Below, in pieces: positions 42,894 through 53,698 of a stretch of 64,000 nt of DNA. Under the pieces are notes generated by a model. The model did not search any database, had not been told where the DNA came from, and worked only from the letters and a program-made list of their open reading frames with translations. Numbering within the stretch: position 1 is the stretch's first letter; every line of letters begins with the position of its first letter. The stretch lies in NCBI RefSeq assembly GCF_022489035.1, contig NZ_JAKVTV010000004.1, positions 124,001 to 188,000 on the forward strand. The letters are read 5' to 3'. The position numbers and the translations under genes were made by a program. This stretch comes from Christiangramia lutea (GTDB taxonomy: Bacteria > Bacteroidota > Bacteroidia > Flavobacteriales > Flavobacteriaceae).

Positions 42894-44504
42894 ATGTGTG
42901 GAATTTTAGCAGTTATCGGAAAAGACATTGAAGCAAGCAAAATAAGTGCTCTTTCTAAGAGAATGTCTCACAGAGGACCCGATGAAAGCGGATTAAAAAT
43001 TACAGAGAAAGGTTATGTTCTGTCTCACGAACGTCTTTCAATTGTAGATCTAACAACAGGAATTCAGCCTATTAAGGGAACCAATTCAGCATGGATGGTT
43101 CACAATGGTGAGATCTATAACCACATGGCGCTTAGAAATAATGAACTGAAAGATCATAGCTTTAGGACTACCGGGGATTCCGAGGTGATCGTTCATATGT
43201 ATGAAAAATTCGGTTATGATTTTGTGGATAAACTTGATGGGGTATTCTCTTTCGTAGTGGTAGATGGAGATGATTTCATTGCGGGGAGGGATCCAATTGG
43301 GGTGAAGCCGCTATATTATGGTACAGATGAGTCTGGAGCAATGTGGTTTGCTAGCGAGATGAAAGCACTTGCTGAAAGTTGTGTTGAATTCTCAACTTTT
43401 CCTCCAGGTCATTATTACACTCCTTCAACTGGTTTTGTAAGATATTATACCCCGGAATGGTTTGATTCAGAAAGAGCTGTTCAGCCAGGCGATCTTACGA
43501 AATTAAGAGAAAGTTTAATTGAGGCGACCAGGAAAAGATTGATGGCAGATGTGCCTTTAGGTGTACTTCTTAGTGGAGGTTTGGATTCATCTTTAACCTC
43601 TTCAATCGCAGCTCGTTTAATGCAAGGTTCAGGTCAAAAATTACATTCCTTTTCTATAGGATTGGATTCTGAAGCTCCAGATCTTGTTGCGGCAAGGAAA
43701 GTAGCAGAATTCCTGGGAACAGAGCATCATGAAATCCATTTTACGGTTGAAGAAGGAATCGAAATATTAAGCAAATTGGTATGGCATTTAGAAACTTATG
43801 ATGTTACTTCTATCAGGGCTAGTACTCCTATGTATTTTCTATCTAAAGCGATCGCAGATAAAGGGATCAAAGTTGTGCTTTCGGGAGAAGGTTCAGATGA
43901 AATTTTTGGAGGATACCTATATTTCAAAAATGCGCCTTCCGCAGAAGAATTTCAAAAAGAGACTATAAGAAGGGTGCAAAGGTTGGCGACCGCTGATTGT
44001 TTAAGAGCCGATAAATCTACGATGGCTCATGGTCTCGAGGCAAGGGTTCCGTTTTTGGATAAAGCCTTTTTAAAGACGGCTATGGAGATGGTTCCAGAGG
44101 AAAAAATGCCAAAAACCTATGACGGTGTTGAAAAGTATATACTCAGAAAGGCATTCGATACGCCTGAAAAACCATTTTTACCCGATGAAGTGCTGTGGAG
44201 GCAAAAAGAACAGTTTAGTGACGGAGTTGGATATAGCTGGATAGATCAGCTTATAGAATACGCCTCTGCGCAGATAAGCGATGTGCAAATGGAAACAGCT
44301 GCCTTGAAATACCCGGTAAACACTCCTATGACTAAGGAGGCTTATTTCTATCGTGAATTGTTCCATAAACATTTCCCTCAGGATTCAGCGGCCAAAACGG
44401 TAAAAAGATGGATCCCGAAATGGCAAAAAGACCTTGATCCTAGTGGAAGGGCTAACGAAACTCATGTAGCTCCTGGAATGAAAAAAGAGATGCAAAAAGT
44501 TTAA
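42894..44504 (+). CDS. asnB: Asparagine synthase (glutamine-hydrolysing) AsnB
   Basis: A 536-residue enzyme. Cys2 (MCGILAVIG) is the glutaminase nucleophile; HRGPDESG, GEIYNH and GDSEVIVH belong to the N-terminal amidotransferase domain (about 1-200). The synthetase domain holds the PP-loop SGGLDSSL and GEGSDEIFGGY. It makes asparagine from aspartate, glutamine and ATP. The preceding 255 bases are very AT-rich with no coding pattern. An imperfect terminator follows. Confidence 0.95.
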   Translation: MCGILAVIGKDIEASKISALSKRMSHRGPDESGLKITEKGYVLSHERLSIVDLTTGIQPIKGTNSAWMVHNGEIYNHMALRNNELKDHSFRTTGDSEVIVHMYEKFGYDFVDKLDGVFSFVVVDGDDFIAGRDPIGVKPLYYGTDESGAMWFASEMKALAESCVEFSTFPPGHYYTPSTGFVRYYTPEWFDSERAVQPGDLTKLRESLIEATRKRLMADVPLGVLLSGGLDSSLTSSIAARLMQGSGQKLHSFSIGLDSEAPDLVAARKVAEFLGTEHHEIHFTVEEGIEILSKLVWHLETYDVTSIRASTPMYFLSKAIADKGIKVVLSGEGSDEIFGGYLYFKNAPSAEEFQKETIRRVQRLATADCLRADKSTMAHGLEARVPFLDKAFLKTAMEMVPEEKMPKTYDGVEKYILRKAFDTPEKPFLPDEVLWRQKEQFSDGVGYSWIDQLIEYASAQISDVQMETAALKYPVNTPMTKEAYFYRELFHKHFPQDSAAKTVKRWIPKWQKDLDPSGRANETHVAPGMKKEMQKV

Positions 44505-44526
44505 TTTGACCGACCCTACAACTCTG

Positions 44527-44568
44527 AAACCCGGAACCGGAATTAATACTTCTGGCTTTCGGGTTTTT
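44527..44568 (+). terminator. Terminator after asnB
   Basis: AAACCCGGAACCGGAA and TTCTGGCTTTCGGGTTT pair imperfectly and are followed by a T run, forming a long stem with small bulges. Confidence 0.65.
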
Positions 44569-44636
44569 CCACATAATTTGTTGATAACTTAAGGTGTTAT
44601 AAGGTTGCTTCAACCTGTTAAAAATATGCGAATTGT

Positions 44637-44644
44637 TATATTTG
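44637..44644 (+). promoter_or_regulatory. -7 promoter box of gyrB
   Basis: TATATTTG is an exact TAnnTTTG match, with a leader of about 32 bases before the ATG at 44683. The region upstream also holds TTTTCCACA (44565-44573) and TGTTGATAA (44579-44587), which resemble DnaA boxes with one mismatch each. Confidence 0.55.
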
Positions 44645-44661
44645 TTCGTTATCCAAAATAG

Positions 44662-46623
<1,962 letters not shown>

Positions 46624-46648
46624 TTGCAACTGAAATTTTTATAGAAGA

Positions 46649-46682
46649 CCCACACCTAAAATACTAAGTGTGGGTTTTTTTT
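46649..46682 (+). terminator. Terminator after gyrB
   Basis: CCCACAC and GTGTGGG form a 7-base-pair stem with a 12-base loop, followed by eight T. Confidence 0.85.
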
Positions 46683-46743
46683 ATCCGAATAAAATCTGAG
46701 AATTATATTTTATTATTTTTACCAATACTAAACCCAATTTATC

Positions 46744-47769
46744 GTGAAAAATCTTACCTCTATATTCCTTCTTGGGATTCTTTTGTGTACGAACTCATTG
46801 ATGGCTCAGGATGAACCATCAGATCTGGATCTATTTGTAAATGATATGCTTTTTCTAGCCGATGGTTTTGCTTCACCGGCATCAGAAAGTGCAGCTTATC
46901 AGGCAACAGCTGGATGGTTTACTTCTGCGAGAGCGCTGGAAAAATGGAAAGTAGATGTTTCATTACATGGCAATGCTATTTTTGTTCCGTCGAGTAAAAA
47001 AGAATTCACTTTAAATAATAACGATTTTCGTATTCTGCAAATTGTAGGTGATGACAGAGCATTAGTACCGACAGCATTTGGAGCCTCAACCGATATACAG
47101 TTTGAAGGACAGCGAAATATTGTGATTGAGGAACAGGATGATTTACCATTAGTGCCGCCGGGAACTGAAATACCTATTTCTTCATTTGATGCAATTGATG
47201 GAATTGATAAAGGGGCATTAGTATATCCATTTGCTCAGGTATCAGTTGGGTTGCCTTATGGTACAGAGATTGGGGTTAGAGCTTTACCGTCCATGGAAAT
47301 AGATGGATCGGAGTTTAGTACATATGGTGTTGGGATTAAGCATAATTTTAATCAATACTTTAGGTTTGATGATGAAGAAAACCTTCAGGTGGCAGCGATA
47401 TTATCTTATAATATTTTTGATGTTAAGTATGAGTTTGATCCAATCTCGATTGAGCAGGTGGTTCAGTTAGACCTAATAGATGTTTCAGCGAATGTTTGGA
47501 TGGCAGAAATTCTTGCTTCTAAAAAGTACGAAAATTTTGAAATATTTGGTGCTCTGGGGGTGGCTCAGTCTGATTTCGCATATGAGTTTGGTGGTAGTGG
47601 TATAGCACTTTCTCGATTAAATACTGAGATGACCAGGTTGAATGATAAAGAAGCTCAATTTAAAGGAGATATTGGTTTCAATCTTTATTTTAATCGATTT
47701 AAAGTTTCTACCATGGCTACTGCAGGGAAATTCGTAAATGTAAATTTAGGTCTACACTTTATACTGTAA
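46744..47769 (+). CDS. DUF6588-like envelope protein of unknown function
   Basis: A 341-residue protein starting with GTG, with signal peptide (1-21, ending LMAQ). The N-terminal pattern LDLFVNDMLFLADGFASPASESAAYQ, here given in part, and the later FAQVSVGLPYGTEIGVRALP and GVGIKHNFNQYF segments resemble the DUF6588 family of Bacteroidetes. The alternating strands and the final FVNVNLGLHFIL suggest an outer-membrane barrel. The family assignment is from memory and its function is not known. Confidence 0.65.
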   Translation: MKNLTSIFLLGILLCTNSLMAQDEPSDLDLFVNDMLFLADGFASPASESAAYQATAGWFTSARALEKWKVDVSLHGNAIFVPSSKKEFTLNNNDFRILQIVGDDRALVPTAFGASTDIQFEGQRNIVIEEQDDLPLVPPGTEIPISSFDAIDGIDKGALVYPFAQVSVGLPYGTEIGVRALPSMEIDGSEFSTYGVGIKHNFNQYFRFDDEENLQVAAILSYNIFDVKYEFDPISIEQVVQLDLIDVSANVWMAEILASKKYENFEIFGALGVAQSDFAYEFGGSGIALSRLNTEMTRLNDKEAQFKGDIGFNLYFNRFKVSTMATAGKFVNVNLGLHFIL

Positions 47770-47860
47770 CAGACTGATTTAACCATTCCTTATTATTATT
47801 ACTGCCTCATTATTCGTAATTTCGCAGTCAATATTAATAGAAATCAAATAATATTTTAAC

Positions 47861-48787
47861 ATGAAAGTTACCATAGTAGGAGCAGGTGCCGTAGGTGCCA
47901 GCTGTGCCGAATATGTTGCCATCAAAAATTTTGCTTCAGAAGTTGTTCTGCTTGATATAAAAGAAGGTTATGCCGAAGGTAAGGCAATGGACCTTATGCA
48001 AACTGCAACTCTTAATGGCTTCGATACAAAAATAAGCGGAAGTACAAACGATTATTCTAAAACCGCAAATTCTGATATCGCTGTAATTACCAGCGGAATT
48101 CCAAGAAAGCCAGGGATGACTCGTGAAGAATTAATCGGGATCAATGCAGGTATCGTTAAAGAGGTTTCTTCAAATCTTATCAAGCATTCACCAAATGTTA
48201 CCTTAATCGTTGTAAGTAACCCTATGGATACAATGACGTATTTGGTACATAAAACTACCGGTCTTCCAAAAAATAAGATCATTGGTATGGGTGGAGCTTT
48301 AGATAGTGCTCGCTTTAAGTACAGGTTGAGCGAGGCTCTTGAATGTCCTCCTTCAGATGTTGACGGAATGGTAATAGGTGGGCACAGTGATACAGGAATG
48401 GTTCCTCTTACAAGATTGGCTACCAGAAATTCTGTGCCGGTGAAAGCTTTTCTCTCTGAGGAAAGACTAAATCAGGTAGCAGAGGATACCAAAGTTGGTG
48501 GAGCAACTCTTACCAAGCTTTTAGGTACCAGTGCATGGTATGCTCCAGGAGCGGCTGTGTCTGGATTGGTTCAGGCAATCGCATGTGACCAGAAAAAAAT
48601 GTTCCCATGTTCTGCTCTATTGGATGGTGAGTACGGATTAAATGATCTTTGTATAGGTGTGCCGGCAATTCTTGGTAAGGACGGATTGGAGAAGATTGTG
48701 GAGCTGCAATTAGATGATGCCGAGAAAAATAAGATGAAAGAAAGCGCAGAAGGAGTTAAAAAAACCAACGGATTACTAGACGTGTAA
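47861..48787 (+). CDS. mdh: Malate dehydrogenase
   Basis: A 308-residue NAD-dependent dehydrogenase of the LDH-like MDH group. The Rossmann motif is GAGAVGASCA (7-16), with Asp32-region LLDIKEGYAEGKAMDL; substrate Arg residues lie in GIPRKPGMTREEL, and the catalytic His is in GGHSDTGMVPL. It interconverts malate and oxaloacetate in the TCA cycle. Pro/Arg in the mobile loop (RKPGMTR) favours malate over lactate. It has its own terminator. Confidence 0.94.
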   Translation: MKVTIVGAGAVGASCAEYVAIKNFASEVVLLDIKEGYAEGKAMDLMQTATLNGFDTKISGSTNDYSKTANSDIAVITSGIPRKPGMTREELIGINAGIVKEVSSNLIKHSPNVTLIVVSNPMDTMTYLVHKTTGLPKNKIIGMGGALDSARFKYRLSEALECPPSDVDGMVIGGHSDTGMVPLTRLATRNSVPVKAFLSEERLNQVAEDTKVGGATLTKLLGTSAWYAPGAAVSGLVQAIACDQKKMFPCSALLDGEYGLNDLCIGVPAILGKDGLEKIVELQLDDAEKNKMKESAEGVKKTNGLLDV

Positions 48788-48821
48788 TTTTTTTAGCAAA
48801 TTCTTTTAAAAATACCCTGAA

Positions 48822-48846
48822 AAGCCACAGTTTTTGTGGCTTTTTT
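48822..48846 (+). terminator. Terminator after mdh
   Basis: AAGCCACA and TGTGGCTT form an 8-base-pair stem with a 5-base loop, followed by a T run. Confidence 0.85.
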
Positions 48847-48883
48847 GTTGGCTTTAAAAGTTAAAATTATCCAAAAAAAAATA

Positions 48884-48914
48884 TTGGGATTTGATAATTG
48901 AAGTCCTATATTTG
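48884..48914 (+). promoter_or_regulatory. Promoter of secDF
   Basis: TTG at 48884-48886, a 20-base spacer and TATATTTG at 48907-48914 match the flavobacterial promoter pattern. The leader before the ATG at 48958 would be about 37 bases. Confidence 0.65.
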
Positions 48915-48957
48915 TCCGTTTTTAAAATAGACCTAATAATCAATAATTTGAGGAATA

Positions 48958-51900
48958 ATGCAGAATAAAGGACTGATTAAAGTTTTTGCAATTTTGTTTG
49001 GGCTGGTATGTCTTTATCAGCTGTCTTTTACGTTTATAACAAATAATGTTGAGACTGATGCAGAGGAATTTGCCGTGAACCAATTTGGCGAAGATGTAGA
49101 GAACTACTCTGAACTTCGTGACCAGGCCGAGGCCAGGTATTTAGATTCTATCGGTAATGATGAAGTTATTGCGGGGATTACCTACAATGATGCGAAGGAC
49201 AAGGAGCTTAATAAAGGGCTTGACTTAAAAGGAGGAATCAACGTGATCCTTCAAATTTCGGTTAGAGACATTTTAAGCGGACTTGCGAACGATTCAAAAG
49301 ATCCTGCTTTTAGAAAAGCGATCGCTGAAGCAGACGAAGCACAGACCGATAGCCAGGAAAACTATGTAGATCTTTTCTTTGAGGCTTTCAACAACATCCC
49401 GAATGCAGAACTTGCATCTCCGGATATTTTTGCAAATAAGACTTTAAGTGATGAGATCAACTTTAATATGTCTAATGAAGAAGTTGAACCAATCATCCGT
49501 AGAAAAATTGATGAGTCTATTACTTCGGCTTTCGAAGTTTTAAGAAAGCGTATCGATAAATTTGGAGTTACTCAACCAAACATCCAGCGTCTTGGAAACT
49601 CAGGAAGAATTCTTGTTGAATTACCAGGTGCAAAGGATATAAGCAGGGTAAAAAATCTTTTACAGAGTACTGCGCAGTTAGAATTCTGGCACGTATATAA
49701 GAGTAATGAACTAGGAAATTTCCTTGTTCAGGCGAATAACAGACTTGCAGAGATGAAGCGTTCTGAGGATGTTTCTTCTGAAGAAGCTGTAGATTCTACA
49801 GATACCAGTGGTGACGAAGAGATCGATGAGCTTTTAGCTGAATCAGAAGATAGTACTGAAGTAGAAACTGGAAACAATCCACTTTTCGACCTTATTGTTT
49901 CTCCTGGTTATCAAGGAGGTCCGGTACTTGCAACTTTTAAGGTTCAGGATACTGCGCAGGTTATGGATTACCTTCAAAATCCTCAGATTCGTTCATTGCT
50001 ACCTTCAGAATTAAGATATGCTAAATTCGTTTGGGGAGTGGCAGACGAGGAAACTCAAACCACGGGACTCTATGCATTGCGAGGAAACCGTAATATGGAG
50101 CCACCATTAAGTGGTAGCGTGATCACCGATGCCCAGCAGACATATGATCAGCTTGGAAGAATTGCAGTTAGTATGCAGATGGATGGTACAGGAGCGAAGA
50201 TCTGGGAAGATATGACCGGACGAGCTTCTAATGAGCAAAGCCAGATCGCCATTGTTCTTGATAATATTGTTTATTCTGCCCCTGGTGTTTCTACTGGACC
50301 TATTTCTGGTGGTAGAAGTGAAATTTCCGGAGATTTTTCAATTACAGAAGGTCAGGATTTAGCGAATGTTCTACGTGCGGGTAAACTTCCTGCTTCCGCA
50401 GATATCATTCAAAGTGAAGTTGTAGGGCCATCTCTTGGTCAGGAAGCTATAGACAGCGGTATTAACTCTTTTGGAATTGCTTTGATCCTGGTTCTTATCT
50501 GGATGATTCTTTATTATGGTAAAGCTGGACTTTTCGCAGATGTTGCCCTTGTAGTAAATATTCTTTTCATTTTTGGAGTACTTGCAGGACTTGGAGCTGT
50601 ATTAACACTTCCAGGTATCGCCGGTATTGTTCTAACAATTGGTATGTCGGTTGATGCGAACGTACTTATCTTCGAAAGGATCAAGGAAGAACTTGCTAAA
50701 GGAAAGGCTCAGCGAGATGCCATTAAAGATGGTTTCAATAATGCCTTGTCATCTATTCTTGATGCGAATATCACCACAGGTTTAACTGGTTTAATATTAT
50801 TCCTACTTGGAACAGGTCCTATTAAAGGTTTTGCCACTACCTTATTAATCGGTATTGCAACATCCTTATTTACGGCAATTTTTGTAACCAGGTTATTTAT
50901 TGATGGGTATGGTAAGAATGGTAAATCACTTGATTTTACTACTTCAATAACCAAGAACCTGTTTACAAATATGAATATCGATTTCCTTAAGAAAAGGAAA
51001 GTCGCTTATATCGTTTCAGGATTATTTATCGTGATTAGTATCGGGTCTCTGTTTACTCAAGGTCTAAACGAAGGTGTGGATTTTGTTGGAGGTAGAACTT
51101 ATACTGTAAGATTTGCAGATGATGTAAATCCAACTGAAGTTCAGAGTGATCTTGTTGCTACTTTTGGAAGTGCCGAGGCCAAGACTTTTGGTCCTGATAA
51201 TCAGTTGAAGATTACTACAAAATATAAAGTTGATCAAGAAGGTGCTGAAGTAGATGAAGAAATCCAGAGATCTCTTTATGAGTCTCTTGGTTCTTACTTA
51301 CCTGCAGGCCTAACTTACGATGAATTCGTAGATGGCGATGATAATAAACAGGTAGGGGTGATGAAATCTATGAAAGTAGGTGCTACCATTGCTGATGATA
51401 TTAAAAATGCTTCTTTCTGGGCTGTATTAGGATCACTAATTGTTGTATTCCTTTATATTCTATTGCGTTTCCGTAAATGGCAATTTAGTTTAGGAGCGGT
51501 TGCTGCAGTATTCCATGATGTTCTTGTGGTGCTGGGTATCTTCTCTTTACTATATAAAGTAATGCCTTTCAATATGGAGATAGATCAGGCGTTTATCGCA
51601 GCCATATTAACCGTAATAGGTTACTCACTGAATGATACCGTGGTTGTTTTTGACAGGATTAGAGAGTACGTTAATGAACATACAAGCTGGCCTCTAGGTA
51701 AAACAGTGAATTCAGCTATTAACAGTACCGTTAGCAGAACTTTGAATACCTCGCTTACTACCTTGGTAGTATTACTTGCGATCTTCATCTTCGGAGGTGA
51801 AAGCATCAGAGGGTTTATGTTCGCGCTTATTGTTGGTGTGATCGTAGGTACTTATTCTTCGATCTTCATCGCAACCCCGGTAATGTTCGATAGCGTGAAG

Positions 51901-51960
51901 AAGAAGTCTTCAATTCAGAAGAAAGAAAAACCTAAGACTGAAGAAGCAGCTACTGCTTAA
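48958..51960 (+). CDS. secDF: Fused protein-export membrane protein SecDF
   Basis: A 1000-residue protein joining SecD and SecF in one chain. The first helix (about 5-27) is followed by a long periplasmic P1 domain (about 30-485), with GLDLKGGINVILQ (D1 motif), then SecD helices with GIAGIVLTIGMSVDANVLIFERIKEEL (in parts). The SecF half begins about residue 680 and includes GVDFVGGRTY and GYSLNDTVVVFDRIRE. SecDF uses the proton gradient to pull proteins out of the SecYEG channel. The fused form is usual in Bacteroidetes. Residues 260-300 are an acidic low-complexity insertion in P1. Confidence 0.95.
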   Translation: MQNKGLIKVFAILFGLVCLYQLSFTFITNNVETDAEEFAVNQFGEDVENYSELRDQAEARYLDSIGNDEVIAGITYNDAKDKELNKGLDLKGGINVILQISVRDILSGLANDSKDPAFRKAIAEADEAQTDSQENYVDLFFEAFNNIPNAELASPDIFANKTLSDEINFNMSNEEVEPIIRRKIDESITSAFEVLRKRIDKFGVTQPNIQRLGNSGRILVELPGAKDISRVKNLLQSTAQLEFWHVYKSNELGNFLVQANNRLAEMKRSEDVSSEEAVDSTDTSGDEEIDELLAESEDSTEVETGNNPLFDLIVSPGYQGGPVLATFKVQDTAQVMDYLQNPQIRSLLPSELRYAKFVWGVADEETQTTGLYALRGNRNMEPPLSGSVITDAQQTYDQLGRIAVSMQMDGTGAKIWEDMTGRASNEQSQIAIVLDNIVYSAPGVSTGPISGGRSEISGDFSITEGQDLANVLRAGKLPASADIIQSEVVGPSLGQEAIDSGINSFGIALILVLIWMILYYGKAGLFADVALVVNILFIFGVLAGLGAVLTLPGIAGIVLTIGMSVDANVLIFERIKEELAKGKAQRDAIKDGFNNALSSILDANITTGLTGLILFLLGTGPIKGFATTLLIGIATSLFTAIFVTRLFIDGYGKNGKSLDFTTSITKNLFTNMNIDFLKKRKVAYIVSGLFIVISIGSLFTQGLNEGVDFVGGRTYTVRFADDVNPTEVQSDLVATFGSAEAKTFGPDNQLKITTKYKVDQEGAEVDEEIQRSLYESLGSYLPAGLTYDEFVDGDDNKQVGVMKSMKVGATIADDIKNASFWAVLGSLIVVFLYILLRFRKWQFSLGAVAAVFHDVLVVLGIFSLLYKVMPFNMEIDQAFIAAILTVIGYSLNDTVVVFDRIREYVNEHTSWPLGKTVNSAINSTVSRTLNTSLTTLVVLLAIFIFGGESIRGFMFALIVGVIVGTYSSIFIATPVMFDSVKKKSSIQKKEKPKTEEAATA

Positions 51961-51983
51961 AAGGTTATAGTTTGTTAGAATAT

Positions 51984-52015
51984 AAAAAAGGCTTTCCAAT
52001 CGGAAAGCCTTTTTT
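51984..52015. terminator. Bidirectional terminator after secDF
   Basis: GGCTTTCC and GGAAAGCC form an 8-base-pair stem with an AATC loop, extended by flanking A and T runs; both convergent genes can use it. Confidence 0.9.
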
Positions 52016-52079
52016 AGTATTTATAGTTTTTAAATTATGGTAGAGTAAATACCTTAATTTTAGAAATTTTTAATTCGTT

Positions 52080-52577
52080 TTATTGAAGCTTGCTAAAATC
52101 TATTCGATCACCATCTTCAATTCCCCACTCATCTGAAAGCCCACCATTAATCTCCAGGACAAATTTAGTTGGCCCGTCTGATGGTAAAGAAGTTTCATCT
52201 CTTGGAGTAGCATTCTTTTGAATACTTACCAGGGTACTATCTGCATCGTAATAAATAATATCAAGTGGAATGTAAGTGTTCTTCATGTAGAAGCTTCTAA
52301 CTCTTTCCGTATCGTAAATGAATAACATTCCCTGGTCATCTTCCATGCTTTCTCGGTACATCAAACCAGTTTGATGTTCGTATGGAGTTTCAGCAAGTTC
52401 GATATCCAGCTTCCTTAGAGTATCACCAGAGGCTTTTATAAGATATAATTCACCTTCTTTGGTAAAGGTGATAGGATCGGTTTCAATAGAATCTTCCTTG
52501 TTATCTTCCTCGCATGAGGTTAGAGAGAAACTTAAGAATAGAGCCAGGCTTGCCAGGTTTAAAAATCTTCTTTTCAT
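52080..52577 (-). CDS. DUF192 domain lipoprotein
   Basis: A 165-residue lipoprotein with lipobox LTSC (Cys22) followed by EEDNKED, an acidic stretch like the surface-export signal of Bacteroidetes. Residues about 55-160 form a DUF192 domain with QTGLMYRESMEDDQGMLFIY (split here), MKNTYIPLDIIY and a VLEINGG segment. DUF192 proteins are of unknown function, often secreted. The start overlaps the end of lgt by 4 bases, so the lipoprotein is encoded with the enzyme that lipidates it. Confidence 0.9.
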   Translation of the reverse strand: MKRRFLNLASLALFLSFSLTSCEEDNKEDSIETDPITFTKEGELYLIKASGDTLRKLDIELAETPYEHQTGLMYRESMEDDQGMLFIYDTERVRSFYMKNTYIPLDIIYYDADSTLVSIQKNATPRDETSLPSDGPTKFVLEINGGLSDEWGIEDGDRIDFSKLQ

Positions 52578-53395
52578 ACTATTTTTTGTTTTGTAGGTCG
52601 GTACATGAAATAAAGCCCCGCGATCACAAAAGGAATACTAAGCCACTGACCGGTATTGAGTAGCCAGTTGGCACGTTCACCTACTTGTGGTTCTTTAATG
52701 AACTCTATAAAGAACCTAACGGTCCATAAAAGCACAAGAAACAGACCAAATATATATCCTTGTTTAAAACGTTTTTCAGTTTTCCAGTAAATGAACCATA
52801 AAATTAAGAATATGGCCAGGTAGCAGGCAGACTCATATAGCTGGGCTGGATGCCTTGGAAAATCTTCCCCTAATTTTTCAAATATCACCCCATAATCTGA
52901 ATTTGTTGGTTTGCCGATTATTTCAGAATTAATAAAATTCCCAATTCTTACGAAGATTGCTCCGCTGGCAACAGGTATTACAATCCTGTCCAGGATCCAA
53001 AGAACTGGTTTCTGAATGATCCTTTTTGCATAAAGATACATGGCGACAATGATACCTATGGCAGCACCATGACTGGCTAATCCTCTGAATCCGGTAAATT
53101 CAAATTCTGGTTCGAATCTAACCGGTAGAAAGATTTCTAAAAGGTGATTTTGAAAATATTCCCAGTCGTAGAAAATTACATGTCCCAGCCTGGCACCTAT
53201 AAGAGTGGCTAGAACGGTATATATAAATAGAGAATCTAGTTTTTCTATTGCTACGCCTTCCCTTGTATAAATACTTTTCATAATATACCATCCAAGGGTA
53301 AAAGCAATTATGAACATTACGCTATAATAGTGAATAGTGAAAAATCCTAGATCCAGTCCCTCTGAAGGATTCCAGTGAATGGCATTAAGCAGCAT
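52574..53395 (-). CDS. lgt: Prolipoprotein diacylglyceryl transferase Lgt
   Basis: A 273-residue inner-membrane enzyme with about seven helices. FRGLASHGAAIG carries the catalytic-region His and RIGNFINSEIIGKPT the Lgt signature; HPAQLYES follows. It moves diacylglycerol from phosphatidylglycerol to the lipobox Cys. Many lipoproteins in this window depend on it. The downstream DUF192 gene overlaps it by 4 bases. Confidence 0.95.
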   Translation of the reverse strand: MLLNAIHWNPSEGLDLGFFTIHYYSVMFIIAFTLGWYIMKSIYTREGVAIEKLDSLFIYTVLATLIGARLGHVIFYDWEYFQNHLLEIFLPVRFEPEFEFTGFRGLASHGAAIGIIVAMYLYAKRIIQKPVLWILDRIVIPVASGAIFVRIGNFINSEIIGKPTNSDYGVIFEKLGEDFPRHPAQLYESACYLAIFLILWFIYWKTEKRFKQGYIFGLFLVLLWTVRFFIEFIKEPQVGERANWLLNTGQWLSIPFVIAGLYFMYRPTKQKIV

Positions 53396-53440
53396 AGTTG
53401 ATTTTTTGATTAGGCGTAAATATACATATTTGCCTTTTCT

Positions 53441-53689
53441 TTAACCCTTTTTGCTGTCTGATTTTCCTGGTACGGGGTCGTAACCGGAACCGCCCCAGGG
53501 GTGGCAGCTGGCAATTCGTTTAAGCCCGATCCAGAATCCTTTGATGGCTCCGTGAACTTTTATGGCTTCCAGCATGTATGTGGAACATGTGGGATGATAT
53601 CTGCACGAAGCTGGAGTTAAAGGTGATATGAACTTCTTGTAGAACTGAACTAATGCGGTCAATATTTTACTCAACCATCGGTTCAGCAT
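53441..53689 (-). CDS. yidD: Membrane protein insertion efficiency factor YidD
   Basis: An 82-residue protein of the YidD family with the Cys-rich signature [19 protein letters not shown] and the end motif [13 protein letters not shown]. The N-terminus is an amphipathic, positively charged helix. YidD helps YidC in inserting membrane proteins. In many bacteria the gene lies between rnpA and yidC; here it stands 9 bases after cysS and before lgt. Confidence 0.95.
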   Translation of the reverse strand: MLNRWLSKILTALVQFYKKFISPLTPASCRYHPTCSTYMLEAIKVHGAIKGFWIGLKRIASCHPWGGSGYDPVPGKSDSKKG

Positions 53690-53698
53690 AATAAAAGA

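Noticed and set aside
44595-44620. AGGTTG/CAACCT inverted repeat before gyrB as an operator
   Set aside because: Only six-base arms with a short gap and no matching regulator in view; could arise by chance.
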